Assembly (NCBI RefSeq): GCF_051401765.1
Contig: NW_027480532.1
Coordinates: 1,488,001-1,552,000, forward strand
From: Calliopsis andreniformis
Taxonomy: Eukaryota; Arthropoda; Insecta; Hymenoptera; Andrenidae
Direction of reading: 5' to 3'
Length of the DNA: 64,000 bases
Made by a program: the position numbers and the translations under genes. Below are positions 1 through 14,676 of the stretch, piece by piece. Under the pieces are notes generated by a model. That model was given only the letters and a program-made list of their open reading frames with translations, did no database searches and was not told where the DNA came from. Each line of letters starts with the position of its first letter. The first letter of the stretch is position 1.

Positions 1-2150
1 TGTTCAATCCGCGATACCCAATCCTCAATGTTCGATCCTCAATCCTCAATCCTCAATCCTCAATCCTCAATCCTCAATCCTCAATACTCAATCCTAAATC
101 CTCAGTCTCCAAACATCAATCCTCAAACTTCAATCCTCAAAACTCAATCTTCAATCCTCGATCCTCAATACTCAATCCTCAATCCTCAATCCTCAATCGT
201 CAGTCTTCAATCCTCAATACTCAATCTTCAATCCTCAATGTTCAGTCCGCAATACCCAATCCACAATCTTCAATCCTCAATCCCCAATCCTCAATCCCCA
301 ATCCTCAATCCTCAGTCCTCAATTCTCATTCTTCAATCCTCAATACCAAATCCTCAATCTTCAATCCTCAATCCTCAATCCTCAATTCTCGATCCTCAAT
401 CCTCGATCCTCAGACCTCAAACATTGATACTCAACCCTCACTCGTCGTCCTCAATCCACAATCCTCAATCCTCAATCGTCAGTCTTCAATCCTCAATACT
501 CAATCTTCAATCCTCAATCCTCTATCCTCAATCCTCATTCTTCAATCCTCAATAACCAATCCTCAATCTACAATCGTCAATCCTCAATCCTCAATTCTCA
601 ATCCTCAATCCTCAGTCCTCAGTCCTCAAACCTCAATCCTCAACCCTCAGCCCTCATCGTCAATCCTCAATCCTCAATCCTCAATCCTCAATCCTCAATC
701 GTCAGTCTTCAATCCTCAATACTCAATCTTCAATCCTCAATCCTCAATCCTCAATCCTCAATCCTCATTCTTCAATTCTCAATACCCAATCCTCAGTCCT
801 CAATCTTTAATCCTCAATCCTCAATCCTCAATTCTCAATCCTCAATCCTCAGTCCTCAGTCCTCAAACCTCAATCCTCAACCCTCATCCCTCATCCACAA
901 TCCTCAATCCTCAATCTTCAATCCTCAATCCTCAATCCTCAATCCTCGATCCTCAATCTTTAATCCTCAGTCCCAAATCCTCAATCTTCAATCCTCAATC
1001 CTCAACCCTCAATCTTCAATCCTCATTACTCAATCTTCAATCCTCAATTCTCAATCCTCAATCCTCAATCCTCATTCTTCAATCCTCAATACCCAATCCT
1101 CAATCTTCAATCCTCAATCCTCAATCCACAATTCTCAATCCTCAATCCTCAATCCTCAGACCTCAAACACCAATACACAACCCTCAGTCCTTGTCCTCAA
1201 TCCACAACCCTCAATCCTCAATGCTCAATCTTCAATCGTCAATATTCAATCTTCAATCCTCAATCCTCAATCCTCAATCCTCAATCCTCAATCCTCAACC
1301 CTCAATGTTCAATCCGCAATACCCAATCCTCAATGTTCAATCCCCAATCCTCAATCCTCAATCCTCAATCCTCAATCCTCAATCCTCAATCGTCAATCTT
1401 CAATACTCAATACTCAATCTTCAATTCTCAATCCTCAATCCTCAATCCTCAATCCTCATTCTTCAATCCTCAATACCAAATCCTCAATCTTCAATCCCCA
1501 ATCCTCAATCCTCAATCCTAAATTCTCAATTCTCAATCCTCGATCCTCAGACCTCAGACATCAATACTCAACCCTCAGTCTTCGTCCTCAATCCACAACC
1601 CTCAATCCTCAATCCTCTATCTTCAATCATCAATATACAATCCTCAGCCCTCAAGCCTCAATACTCAATCCTCAATCATCAATCCTCAATGTTCAATCCG
1701 CGATACCCAATCCTCAATGTTCGATCCTCAATCCTCAATCCTCAATCCTCAATCCCCAATCCTCAATCCTCAATACTCAATACTCAATCCTCAACCCTCA
1801 ATGTTCAATCCTCAACCTTCAATCCTCAAAGCTCAATCTTCAATCCTCGCTCCTCAATACTCAATCCTCAATCCTCAATCCTCAATCGTCAGTCTTCAAT
1901 CCTCAATCCTCATTCCTCAATCCTCAACACCCAATCCTCAATCTTCAGTACTCAATCCACAATCCTCAATTCCCAATCCTCAATTCTCAGTCCTCAGTCC
2001 TCAAACCTCAATCCTCAACCCTCAGCCCTCATCCTCAATCCTCAATCCTCAACCCTCAATCCTCAACCTTCAATCCTCGATACTCAATCTTCAATCCTCA
2101 ATTCTCAGTCCTCAAACCTCAATTCTGAATCCTCAATCCTGAATCCTCAA

Positions 2151-2315
2151 TCTTCGGCACTCAGTCCTCAACAATCAGTTATCAATCCTCAATCCTCAAT
2201 AGAATATCCTCAATTCACAGCTTTCAATACACAATACTCAATCTGCAATCTTCAAACCTCTATCCACAAACATCAATTCTCATCACTCAACCCTCAACGC
2301 TCAGTCCTCAATGTT
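2151..2315 (+). repeat. 165-bp diverged block, copy 1
   Basis: This is a run of 23 consecutive heptamers far from consensus, in register with the flanks. It opens with TCTTCGG and passes through CAATCAGTT, CAATAGAATATCC, CAATTCACAG, ATCTGCAATC, CTCTATCCACAAACATC and ends in CCTCAATGTT. This copy is the most distinct of the 28: CGGCACTC, GTTATC and AGCTTTC replace CGGCCCTC, GTTGTC and AGTTTTC. It carries the type-1 end (ATCAATTCTCATCAC). Confidence 0.85.
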
Positions 2316-4844
2316 CAATCCTCAATCCTCAATCCTCAATCCTCAATCGTCAACCTTCAATTCTCGATACTCAATCCTCAATACTCAATCTTCGATCCTC
2401 AATCCTCAATCCTCAATCCTCAATCCTCATTCTTCAATCCTCAATACCCAATCCTCAATCTTCAATCCTCAATCCTCAATCCTCAATCCTCAATCCTCGA
2501 TCCTCAATTTTCTATCCTCATTCTTCAATCCTCAATACCCAATACTCAATCTTCAATCTTCAATCCTCAATCGTCAATCCTCAATCCTCATTCTTCAATC
2601 CTCAATACCCAATCCTCAATCTTCAATCCTCAATCCTCAATCCTCAATCCTCAATCCTCAATCCTCAATTTTCAATCCTCATTCTTCAATCCTCAATACC
2701 CAATACTCAATCTTCAATCTTCAATCCTCAATCCTCAATCCTCAATTCTCAATCCTCAATCCCCAGTCCTCAGTCCTCAAACCTCAATGCTCAACCCTCA
2801 GCCCTCATCGTCAATCCTCAATCTTCAATCCTCAATCCTCAATCTTCAGTGCTCAACACTCAATCTTCAATCCTCAATCTTCAATCCTCAATCCTCAATC
2901 CACAATTCTCAATCCTCAATCCTCAATCCTCAGACCTCAAACATCAATACACAAACCTCAGTCCTTGTCCTCAATCCACAACCCTCAATCCTCAATCCTC
3001 AACCTTCAATCATCAATATTCAATCTTCAATCCTCAATCCTCAATCCTCAATCCTCAATCCTCAACCCTCAATGTTCAATCCGCAATACCCAATCCACAA
3101 TCTTCAATCCTCAATCCTCAATTCTCGATCCTCAATCCTCAATCCTCAGACCTCAAACATTAATACTCAACCCTCACTCCTCGTCCTTAATCCACAACCC
3201 TCAATCCTCAATCCTCAATCTTCAATCATCAATGTACAATCTTCAGTCCTCAATCCTCAGTCCCCAAAGCTCAATCCTCAATCCTCAATCCTCAATTCTC
3301 GATCCTCAATCCTCGATCCTCAGACCTCAAACATTGATACTCAACCCTCACTCGTCGTCCTCAATCCACAATCCTCAATCCTCAATCGTGAGTCTTCAAT
3401 CCTCAATACTCAATCTTCAATCCTCAATCCTCTATCCTCAATCCTCATTCTTCAATCCTCAATAACCAATCCTCAATCTACAATCCTCAATCCTCAATCC
3501 TCAATTCTCAATCCTCAATCCTCAGTCCTCAGTCCTCAAACCTCAATCCTCAACCCTCAGCCCTCATCCTCAATCCTCAACCCTCAACCCTCAATCCTCA
3601 ATCCTCAATCCTCAATCGTCAGTCTTCAATCCTCAATACTCAATCACCAATCCTCAATCCTCAATCCTCAATCCTCAATCCTCATTCTTCAATTATCAAT
3701 ACCCAATCCTCAATCTTCAATCCTCAACCCTCAATCCTGAATTCTCAATCCTAAATCCTCAATTCTCAATCCTCAATCCTCAGTCCTCAGTCCTCAAACC
3801 TCAAACATCAATACACAACCCTCAGTCCTTGTCCTCAATCCACAACCCTCAATCCTCAATGCTCAATCTTCAATCGTCAATATTCAATCTTCAATCCTCA
3901 ATCCTCAATCCTCAATCATCAATCCTCAATCCTCAACCCTCAATGTTCAATCCGCAATACCCAATCCTCAATGTTCAATCCTCAATCCTCAATCCTCAAT
4001 CCTCAATCCTCAATCCTCAATCCTCAATCCTCAATCCTCAATCCTCAGTCCCCAAACCTCAATCCTCAACCTTCAATCCTCAAAGCTCAATCTTCAATCC
4101 TCGCTCCTCAATACTCAATCCTCAATCCTCAATCCTCAATCGTCAGTCTTCAATCCTCAATACTCAATCTTCAATCCTCAATCCTCAATCCTCAATCCTC
4201 AATCCTCATTCCTCAATCCTCATTCTTCAATTATCAATACCCAATCCTCAATCTTCAATCCTCTACCCTCAATCCTCAATTCTCAATCCTCAATCCTCAA
4301 TTCTCAATCCTCAATCCTCAGTCCTCAGTCCTCAAACCTCAAACATCAATACACAACCCTCAGTCCTTGTCCTCAATCCACAACCCTCAATCCTCAATCC
4401 TCAATCTCCAATCATCAATATTCAATCTTCAATCCTCAATCCTCAATTCTCAATCCTCAATCCTCAACCCTCAATGTTCAATCCGCAATACCCAATCCTC
4501 AATGTTCAATCCTCAATCCTCAATCATCAATCCTCAATCCTCAATCCTCAATCCTCAATCCTCGATCCTCAATCCTCAGTCCCCAAACCTCAATCCTCAA
4601 TCTTCAACCCTCGATCCTTAATACTCAATCCTCAATCCTCAATCCTCAATCGTCAGCCTTCAATCCTCAATACTCAATCTTCAATCCTCAATCCTCAATC
4701 CTCAATCCTCAACACTCAGCCCTCATCCTCAATCCTCAATCCTCAACCCTCAATACTCAATCTTCAATACCCGATACTCAGTCTTCTATCCTCAATCCTC
4801 AGACCTCAAACCTCAATTCTGAATCCTCAGTCCTGAATCCCCAA

Positions 4845-5009
4845 TCTTCGGCCCTCAGTACTCAACAATCAGTTGTCAATCCTCAATCCTCAATAGAATA
4901 TCCTCAATTCACAGTTTTCAATACTCAATGCTCAATTTGCAATCTTCAAACCTCTATCCACAAACATCAATGCTCATCACTCAACCCTCAACACTCAGTC
5001 CTCAATGTT
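4845..5009 (+). repeat. 165-bp diverged block, copy 2
   Basis: Type 1. Private variants are CAGTACTCAACAATC, CAATGCTCAATTTGC, ATCAATGCTCATCAC and CAACACTCAG. It is a single copy without a 657-bp partner. Confidence 0.85.
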
Positions 5010-6649
5010 CAATCCTCAATCCTCAATCCTCAATCCTCAATCGTCAATCTTCAATACTCAATACTCAATCTTCAATCCTCAATCCTCAATCCTCAATCCT
5101 CAATCCTCATTCTTCAATCCTCAATACCAAATCCTCAATCTTCAATCCCCAATCCTCAATCCTCAATCCTAAATTCTCAATTCTCAATCCTCGATCCTCA
5201 GACCTCAGACATCAATACTCAACCCTCAGTCTTCGTCCTCAATCCACAACCCTCAATCCTCAATCCTCTATCTTCAATCATCAATATACAATCCTCAGTC
5301 CTCAAGCCTCAATACTCAATCCTCAATCATCAATCCTCAATGTTCAATCCGCGATACCCAATCCTCAATGTTCGATCCTCAATCCTCAATCCTCAATCCT
5401 CAATCCCCAATCCTCAATCCTCAATACTCAATACTCAATCCTCAACCCTCAATGTTCAATCCGCAATACCCAATCCACAATCTTCAATCCTCAATCCCCA
5501 ATGCTCAATCCTCAATCCTCAATCCTCAATCCACAATACCAAATCCTCAATCTTCAATCCTCAATCCTCAATCCTCAATTCTCGATCCTCAATCATCAAT
5601 CCTCAGACCTCAATCCTCATTCTTCAATCCTCAATCCTCAATCCTCAATCCTCAGCCCCCAAACCTCAATCCTCAATCTTCAATCATCAAAACTCAATCT
5701 TCAATCCTCGATCCTCAATACTCATTCCTCAGTCCTCAATCCTCAATCGTCAGTCTTCAATCCTCAATACTCAATCTTTAATCCTCAATCCTCAATCCTC
5801 AATCCTCAATCCTCATTCCTCAATCCTCAATACCCAATCCTCAATCTTCAATCCTCAATCCTCAATCCTCAATTCTCAATCCTCAATCCTCTGTCCTCAG
5901 TCCTCAAACCTCAATCCTCAACCCTCAGCCCTCATCCTCAATCCTCAATCTTCAATCCTCGATACTCAATCTTCAATCCTCAATCCTCAGTCCTCAAACC
6001 TCAATCCTCAACCTTCAATTCTCAATACTCAATCTTCAGTCCTCAATCCTCAACCTTCAATCATCAATATTCAACCTTCAATCCTCAATCCTCGATCCTC
6101 AATCCTCAATCCTCAACCCTCAATGTTCAATCCGCAATACCCAATCCACAAACTTCAATCCTCAATCCCCAATCCTCAATCCTCAATCCTCAATCCTCAG
6201 TCCTCAATCCTCATTCTTCAATCCTCAATACCAAATCCTCAATCTTCAATCCTCAATCCTCAATCCTAAATTCTCAATCCTCAATCCTCGATCCTCAGAC
6301 CTCAAACATCAATACTCAACCCTCAGTCCTCGTCCTCAATCCACAACCCTCAATCCTCAATCCTCAATCTTCAATCATCAATACCCAATCCTCAATCCTC
6401 AATCTTTAATCCTCAATCCTCAATCCTCAATCTTCAATCCTCAATCCTCAATCCTCAATCCTCAATCCTCATTCTTCAATCCTCAATACCCAATCCTCAA
6501 TCCTCAATCTTTAATCCTCAATCCTCAATCCTCAATTCTCAATCCTCAATCCTCAGTCCTCAGTCCTCAAACCTCAATCCTCAACCCTCATCCCTCATCC
6601 ACAATCCTCAATCCTCAATCTTCAATCCTCAATCCTCAGTCCTCAATAC

Positions 6650-6654
6650 TCTCT
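6650..6654 (+). other. Phase break: 5-bp unit TCTCT (private 2-bp deletion)
   Basis: The units around it read TCAATAC, TCTCT, TCAATCC. The related stretch near 7,270 has an intact TCAATCT at this position, so two bases (AA) appear to have been lost. I saw this deletion nowhere else in the window, so it has not been amplified. Confidence 0.75.
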
Positions 6655-8305
6655 TCAATCCTCGATCCTCAATCCTCAATCCTCAATCCTCAATCCTCGA
6701 TCCTCAATCTTCAATCCTCAGTAACAAATCCTCAATCTTCAATCCTCAATCCTCAACCCTCAATCGTCAATCCTCATTACTCAATCTTCAATCCTCAATT
6801 CTCAATCCTCAATCCTCAATCCTAATTCTTCAATCCTCAATACCCAATCCTCAATCTTCAATCCTGAATCCTCAATCCACAATTCTCAATCCTCAATCCT
6901 CAATCTTCAGACCTCAAACATCAATACACAACCCTCAGTCCTTGTCCTCAATCCACAACCCTCAATCCTCAATCCTCAATCTTCAATCATCAATATTCAA
7001 TCTTCAATCCTCAATCCTCAATCCTCAATCCTCAATCCTCAACCCTCAATGTTCAATCCGCAATACCCAATCCTCAATGTTCAATCCTCAATCCTCATTC
7101 TTCAATCCTCAATACCCAATCCTCAATCCTCAATCTTTAATCCTCAAGCCTCAATCCTCAATTCTCAATCCTCAATCCTCAGTCCTCAGTCCTCAAACCT
7201 CAATCCTCAACCCTCATCCCGCATCCACAATCCTCAATCCTCAATCTTCAATCCTCAATCCTCAGTCCTCAATACTCAATCTTCAATCGTCGATCCTCAA
7301 TCCTCAATCCTCAATCCTCAATCCTCGATCCTCAATCTTCAATCCTCAGTCCCAAATCCTCAATCTTCAATCCTCAATCCTCAACCCTCAATCGTCAATC
7401 CTCATTACTCAATCTTCAATCCTCAATTCTCAATCCTCAATCCTCAGTCCTCATTCTTCAATCCTCAATACCCAATCCTCAATCTTCAATCCTCAATCCT
7501 CAATCCACAATTCTCAATCCTCAATCCTCAATCCTCAGACCTCAAACATCAATACACAACCCTCAGTACTTGTCCTCAATCCACAACCCTCAATCCTCAA
7601 TCCTCAATCTTCAATCATCAATATTCAATCTTCAATCCTCAATCCTCAATTTTCAATCCTCAATCCTCAACCCTCAATGTTCAATCCGCAATACCCAATC
7701 CTCAATGTTCAATCCTCAATCCTCAATCCTCAATCCTCAATCCTCAATCCTCAATCTTCAATCCTCAATCCTCAGTCCTCAATACTCAATCTTCAATCCA
7801 CAATCCTCAATTCTCAATCGTCAGTCTTCAATCCTCAATACTCAATCTTCAATCCTCAATCCTCAATCCTCAATCCTCAATCCTCATTCTTCAATCCTCA
7901 ATACCCAATCCTCAATCCTCAATCTTTAATCCTCAATCCTCAATTCTCAATCCTCAATCCTCAGTCCTCAGTCCTCAAACCTCAATTCTCAACCCTCATC
8001 CCTCATCCACAATCCTCAAACCTCAATCTTCAATCCTCAATCCTCAGTCCTCAATCCTCAATCCTCAGTCCTCAATCCTCAATACCCAATCCTCAATCTT
8101 CAGTCCTCAATCCTCAATCCTCAATTCTCAATCCTCAATCCTCAGTCCTCAGTCCTCAAACCTCAATCCTCAACCCTCAGCCCTCATCCTCAATCCTCAA
8201 TCCTCAACCCTCAATCCTCAATCTTCAATCCTCGATACTCAATCTTCAATCCTCAATACTCAGTCCTCAAACCTCAATTCTGAATGCTCAATCCTGAATC
8301 CTCAA

Positions 8306-8470
8306 TCTTCGGCCCTCAGTCCTCAACAGTCAGTTGTCAATCCTCAATCCTCAATAGAATATCCTCAATTCACAGTTTTCAATACACAATACTCAATCTG
8401 CAATCTTCAAACCTCTATCCACAAACATCAATTCTCATCACTCAACCCTCAACGCTCAGTCCTCAATGTT
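8306..8470 (+). repeat. 165-bp diverged block, copy 3 (type 1, dimer)
   Basis: Type-1 end ATCAATTCTCATCAC, with CAACAGTCAG. It is the first member of a dimer whose second member starts 657 bp downstream at 8963, the leftmost example of this dimer. Confidence 0.87.
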
Positions 8471-8962
8471 CAATCCTCAATCCTCAATCCTCAATCCTCA
8501 ATCGTCAACCTTCAATTCTCAATACTCAATCCTCAATACTCAACCTTCGATCCTCAATCCTCAATCCTCAACCCTCAATCCTCAACCTTCAATCCTCAAA
8601 ACTCAATCTTCAATCCTCGATCCTCAATACTCAATCCTCAATCCTCAATCCTCAATCGTCAGTCTTCAATCCTCAATACTCAACCTTCATACATCAATCC
8701 TCAATCCTCAATCCTCAATCCTCATTCATCAATCCTCAATACCCAATCCTCAATCTTCAATCCTCAATCCTCACTCCTCAATTCTCAATCCTCAGTCCTC
8801 AGTCCTCAGTCCTCAAACCTCAATCCTCAACCCTCAGCCCTCATCCTCAATCCTCAATCCTCAACCCTCAATCCTCAATCTTCGATCCTCGATACTCAAT
8901 CTTCAATCCTCAGTCCTCAGTCCTCAAACCTCAATTCTGAATCCTCAATCCTGAATCCTCAA

Positions 8963-9127
8963 TCTTCGGCCCTCAGTCCTCAACAGTCAGTTGTCAATCC
9001 TCAATCCTCAATAGAATATCCTCAATTCACAGTTTTCAATACACAATACTCAATCTGCAATCTTCAAACCTCTATCCACAAACATAAATTCTCATAACTC
9101 AACCCTCAACGCTCAGTCCTCAATGTT
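8963..9127 (+). repeat. 165-bp diverged block, copy 4 (type 2, dimer)
   Basis: Type-2 end ATAAATTCTCATAAC, which introduces TAA codons. It is the second member of the 657-bp dimer begun at 8306 and keeps the CAACGCTC terminus. Confidence 0.87.
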
Positions 9128-12100
9128 CAATCCTCAATCCTCAATCCTCAATCCTCAATCGTCAACCTTCAATTCTCAATACTTAATCTTCAGTCCTCAA
9201 TCCTAAATCTTCAATCATCAATATTCAATCTTCAATCCTCAATCCTCAATCCTCAATCCTCAATCCTCAACCCTCAATGTTCAATCCGCAATACCCAATC
9301 CACAATCTTCAATCCTCAATCCCCAATCCTCAATCCTCAATCCTCAATCCTCAGTCCTCAATCCTCATTCTTCAATCCTCAATACCAAATCCTCAATCTT
9401 CAATCCTCAATCCTCAATCCTAAATTCTCAATCCTCAATCCTCGATCCTCAGACCTCAAACATCAATACTCAACCCTCAGTCCTCGTCCTCAATCCACAA
9501 CCCTCAATCCTCAATCCTCAATCTTCAATCATCAATATACAATCCTCAATCCTCAATCCTCAATCCTCAATCCTCAATCTTCAATCCTCGTTCTTCAATA
9601 CTCAATACCCATTACACAATCTTCAATCTTCAATCCTCAATCCTCAATCCTCAATTCTCAATCCTCAATCCCCAGACCTCAGTCCTCAAACCTCAATCCT
9701 CAACCATCAGCCCTCATCGTCAATCCTCAATCTTCAATCCTCAATCCTCATTCTTCAATGCTCAATACTCAATCTTCAATCATCAACCTTCAATCCTCAA
9801 TCCTCAGTCCTCAATACTCAACCTTCAATCCTCGATCCTCAATCCTCAATCCTCAATCCTCAATCCTCGATCCTCAATCTTCAATCCTCAGTCCCAAATC
9901 CTCAATCTTCAATCCTCATTCCTCAACCCTCAATCGTCAATCCTCATTACTCAATCTTGAATCCTCAATCCTCAATCCTCAATCCTCAATCCTCATTCTT
10001 CAATCCTCAATACCCAATCCTCAATCTTCAATCCTCAATCCTCAATCCACACTTCTCAATCCTCAATCCTCAATCCTCAGACCTCAAACATCAATACACA
10101 ACCCTCAGTCCTTGTCCTCAATCCACAACCCTCAATCCTCAATCCTCAATCTTCAATCATCAATATTCAATCTGCAATCCTCAATCCTCAATCCTCAATC
10201 CTCAATCCTCAACCCTCAATGTTCAATCCGCAATACCCAATCCTCAATGTTCAATCCTCAATCCTCAATCCTCAATCCTCAATCCTCAATCCTCAATCCT
10301 CAATCTTCAATCCTCAATCCCCAGTCCTCAATACTCAATCTTCAATCCACAATCCTCAATCCTCAATCGTCAGTCTTCAATCCTCAATACTCAATCTTCA
10401 ATCCTCAATCCTCAATCCTCAATCCTCAATCCTCATTCTTCAATCCTCAATACCCAATCCTCAATCCTCAATCTTTAATCCTCAATCTTCAATCCTCATT
10501 ACTCAATCTTCAATCCTCAATTCTCAATCCTCAATCCTCAATCTTCAATCCTCCATCCTCAATCCACAATTCTCAATCCTCAATCCTCAATCCTCAGACC
10601 TCAAACATCAATACACAACCCTCAGTCCTTGTCCTCAATCCACAACCCTCAATCCTCAATCCTCAATCTTCAATCATCAATATTCAATATTCAATCCTCA
10701 ATTCTCAATCCTCAATCCTCAATCCTCAACCCTCAATGTTCAATCCGCAATTCCCAATCCTCAATCTTCAATCCTCAATCCTCAATCCTCAATCCTCAAT
10801 CCTCAATCCTCAATCCTCAATCCTCAATCCTCAATCCTCAATCCTCAGTCCCCAAACCTCAATCCTCAATCTTCAATCCTCAAAGCTCAATCTTCAATCC
10901 TCGATCCTCAATACTCAATCCTCAATCCTCAATCCTCAATCGTCAGTCTTCAATCCTCAATACTCAATCTTCAATCCTCAATCCTCAATCCACAATCCTC
11001 AATCCTCATTCCTCAATCCTCAATACCCAATCCTCAATCTTCAGTCCTCAATCCTCAATCCTCAATTCTCAATCCTCAATCCTCAGTCCTCAGTCCTCAA
11101 ACCTCAATCCTCAATCCTCAACCATCAGCCCTCATCCTCAATCCTCAATACCAAATCCTCAATCTTCAATCCTCAATCCTCAATCCTAAATTCTCAATCC
11201 TCAATCCTCGATCCTCAGACCTCAAACATCAATACTCAACCCTCAGTCCTCGTCCTCAATCCACAACCCTCAATCCTCAATCCTCAATCTTCAATCATCA
11301 ATATACAATCCTCAATCCTCAATCCTCAATCCTCAATCCTCTATCTTCAATCCTCATTCTTCAATCCTCAATACCCATTACTCAATCTTCAATCTTCAAT
11401 CCTCAATCCTCAATCCTCAATTCTCAATCCTCAATCCCCAGTCATCAGTCCTCAAACCTCAATCCTCAACCCTCAGCCCTCATCGTCAATCCTCAATCTT
11501 CAATCCTCAATCCTCATTCTTCAATGCTCAATACTCAATCTTCAATCATCAACCTTCAATCCTCAATCCTCAGTCCTCAATACACAATCTTCAATCCTCC
11601 ATCCTCAATCCTCAATCCTCAATCCTCAATCCTCAATCCTCGATCCTCAATCTTCAATCCACAGTCCCAAATCCTCAATCTTCAATCCTCAATCCTCAGC
11701 CCTCAATCATCAATCCGCATTACTCAATCTTCAATACTCAATTCTCAATCCTCAATCCTCAATCCTCATTATTCAATCCTCAATACCCAATCCACAATCT
11801 TCAATCCTCAATCCTCAATCCACAATTCTCAATCCTCAATCCTCAATCTTCAATCCTCAATACTCAATCGTCAATCCTCAATCCTCAATCCTCAATCCTC
11901 AATGTTCAATCCGCGATACCCAATCCTCAATGTTCAATCCTCAGTCCTCAATCCTCAATCCTCAATGCTCAATCATCAATTCCCAGTCCTCAATCCTCAG
12001 TCCTCAAACCTCAATCCTTAACCCTCAGCCCTTATCGTCAATCCTCAATCTTCAATCCTCAATCCTCAATCTTCAATGCTCAATACTCAACCTTCAATCC

Positions 12101-13348
12101 ACAATCCTCAATTCTCAATCCTCAATCCTCAATCATCAATCCTCAATCCTCAATCCTCAATCCTCAGTCGTCAGTCTTCAATCCTCAATACTCAATCTTC
12201 AATCCTCAATCCTCAATCCTCAATCCTCAATCCTCATTCTTCAATCCTCAATACCCAATCCTCAATCCTCAATCTTTAATCCTCAAGCCTCAATCCTCAA
12301 TTCGCAATCCTCAATCCTCAGTCCTCAGTCCTCAAACCTCAATCCTCAACCCTCATCCCGCATCCACAATCCTCAATCCTCAATCTTCAATCCTCAATCC
12401 TCAGTCCTCAATACTCAACCTTCAATCCTCGATCCTCAATCCTCAATCCTCAATCCTCAATCCTCGATCCTCAATCTTCAATCCTCAGTCACAAATCCTC
12501 AATCTTCAATCCTCAATCCTCAACACTCAATCGTCAATCCTCATTACTCAATCTTGAATCCTCAATCCTCAATCCTCAATCCTCAATCCTCATTCTTCAA
12601 TCCTCAATACCCAATCCTCAACCTTCATTCCTCGATCCTCAATCCTCAATCCTCAATCCTCAATCCTCGATCCTCAATCTTCAATCCTCAGTCCCAAATC
12701 CTCAATCTTCAATCCTCAATCCTCAACCCTCAATCGTCAATCCTCATTACTCAATCTTGAATCCTCAATCCTCAATCCTCAATCCTCAATCCTCATTCTT
12801 CAATCCTCAATACCCAATCCTCAATCTTCAATCATCAATATTCAATCTACAATCCTCAATCCTCAATCCTCAATCCTCAATCCTCAACCCTCAATGTTCA
12901 ATCCGCAATACCCAATCCTCAATGTTCAATCCTCAATCCTCAATCCTCAATCCTCAATCCTCAATCCTCAATCCTCAATCTTCAATCCTCAATCCTCAGT
13001 CCTCAATACTCAATCTTGAATCAACAATCCTCAATCCTCAATCGTCAGTCTTCAATCCTCAATACTCAATCTTCAATCCTCAATCCTCAATCCTCAATCC
13101 TCAATCCTCAGTCCTCAATCCTCAATACCCAATCCTCAATCTTCAGTCCTCAATCCTCAATCCTCAATTCTCAATCCACAATCCTCAGTCCTCAGTCCTC
13201 AAACCTCAATCCTCAACCCTCAGCCCTCATCCTCAATCCTCAATCCTCAACCCTCAATCCTCAATCTTCAATCCTCGATACTCAATCTTCAATCCTCAAT
13301 CCTCAGTCCTCAAACCTCAATTCTGAATCCTCAATCCTGAATCCTCAA

Positions 13349-13513
13349 TCTTCGGCCCTCAGTCCTCAACAACCAGTTGTCAATCCTCAATCCTCAATAG
13401 AATATCCTCAATTCACAGTTTTCAATACACAATACTCAATCTGCAATCTTCAAACCTCTATCCACAAACATCAATTCTCATCACTCAACCCTCAACGCTC
13501 AGTCCTCAATGTT
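13349..13513 (+). repeat. 165-bp diverged block, copy 5 (type 1, trimer)
   Basis: Type 1 with the private CAACAACCAGTTG. It is the first of three blocks spaced 713 and 615 bp apart. Confidence 0.87.
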
Positions 13514-14061
13514 CAATCCTCAATCCTCAATCCTCAATCCTCAATCGTCAACCTTCAATACTCAATACTCAATCTTCGGTCCTCAATCCTCAATCTTCAA
13601 TCATCAATATTCAACCTTCAATCCTCAATCCTCAATCCTCAACCCTCAATCCTCAATCCTCAGTCCCCAAACCTCAATCCTCAATCTTCAATCCTCAAAG
13701 CTCAATCTTCAATCCTCGATCCTCAATACTCAATCCTCAATCCTCAATCCTCAATCGTCAGTCTTCAATCCTCAATACTCAATCTTCAATCCTCAATCCT
13801 CAATCCTCAATCCTCAATCCTCAGTCCTCAATCCTCAATACCCAATCCTCAATCTTCAGTCCTCAATCCTCAATCCTCAATTCTCAATCCACAATCCTCA
13901 GTCCTCAGTCCTCAAACCTCAATCCTCAACCCTCAGCCCTCATCCTCAATCCTCAATCCTCAACCCTCAATCCTCAATCTTCAATCCTCGATACTCAATC
14001 TTCAATCCTCAATCCTCAGTCCTCAAACCTCAATTCTGAATCCTCAATCCTGAATCCTCAA

Positions 14062-14226
14062 TCTTCGGCCCTCAGTCCTCAACAATCAGTTGTCAGTCCT
14101 CAATCCTCAATAGAATATCCTCAATTCACAGTTTTCAATACACAATACTCAATCTGCAATCTTCAAACCTCTATCCACAAACATCAATTCTCATCACTCA
14201 ACCCTCAACGCTCAGTCCTCAATGTT
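14062..14226 (+). repeat. 165-bp diverged block, copy 6 (type 1, trimer)
   Basis: Type 1 with the private GTTGTCAGTCC. It is the middle member of the trimer. Confidence 0.87.
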
Positions 14227-14676
14227 CAATCCTCAATCCTCAATCCTCAATCCTCAATCGTCAACCTTCAATTCTCAATACTCAATCCTCAATACACAAT
14301 CTTCGATCCTCAATCCTCAAACCTCAATCCTCAATCCTCAACCTTCAATCCTCAAAACTCAATCTTCAATCCTCAATCCTCAATCCTCAATCGTCAGTCT
14401 TCAATCCTCAATACTCAATCTTCAAACATCAATCCTCAATCCTCAATCCTCAATCCTCATTCAGCAATCCTCAATACCCAATCCTCAACCTTCAATCCTC
14501 AATCCTCAGTCCTCAGTCCTCAGTCCTCAAACCTCAATCCTCAACCCTCAGCCCTCATCCTCAATCCTCAATCCTCAACCTTCAATCCTCAATCTTCAAT
14601 CCTCGATACTCAATCTTCAATCCTCAATCCTCAGTCCTCAAACCTCAATTCTGAATCCTCAATCCTGAATCCTCAA

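Larger units (their letters stand above)
1..10647 (+). repeat. Left mosaic domain of the array, more diverged
   Basis: This stretch lacks the long near-identical duplications seen further right. It shows shorter paralogous pieces at irregular offsets: about 1,350-1,800 resembles about 5,000-5,450 (offset 3,651), and about 390-560 resembles about 3,300-3,470 (offset 2,910). It also carries variants rare or absent in the middle of the window, such as ATTGATAC (423, 3333) and CTCGTCGTCC. No gene or non-repeat sequence was found. I read it as an older or less recently homogenised part of the array. Confidence 0.7.

Noticed and set aside
9758..12760. 1,000-codon open frame
   Set aside because: It is overlapped by long open frames in the other two + frames and has the same composition; it is a consequence of the 7-bp period.
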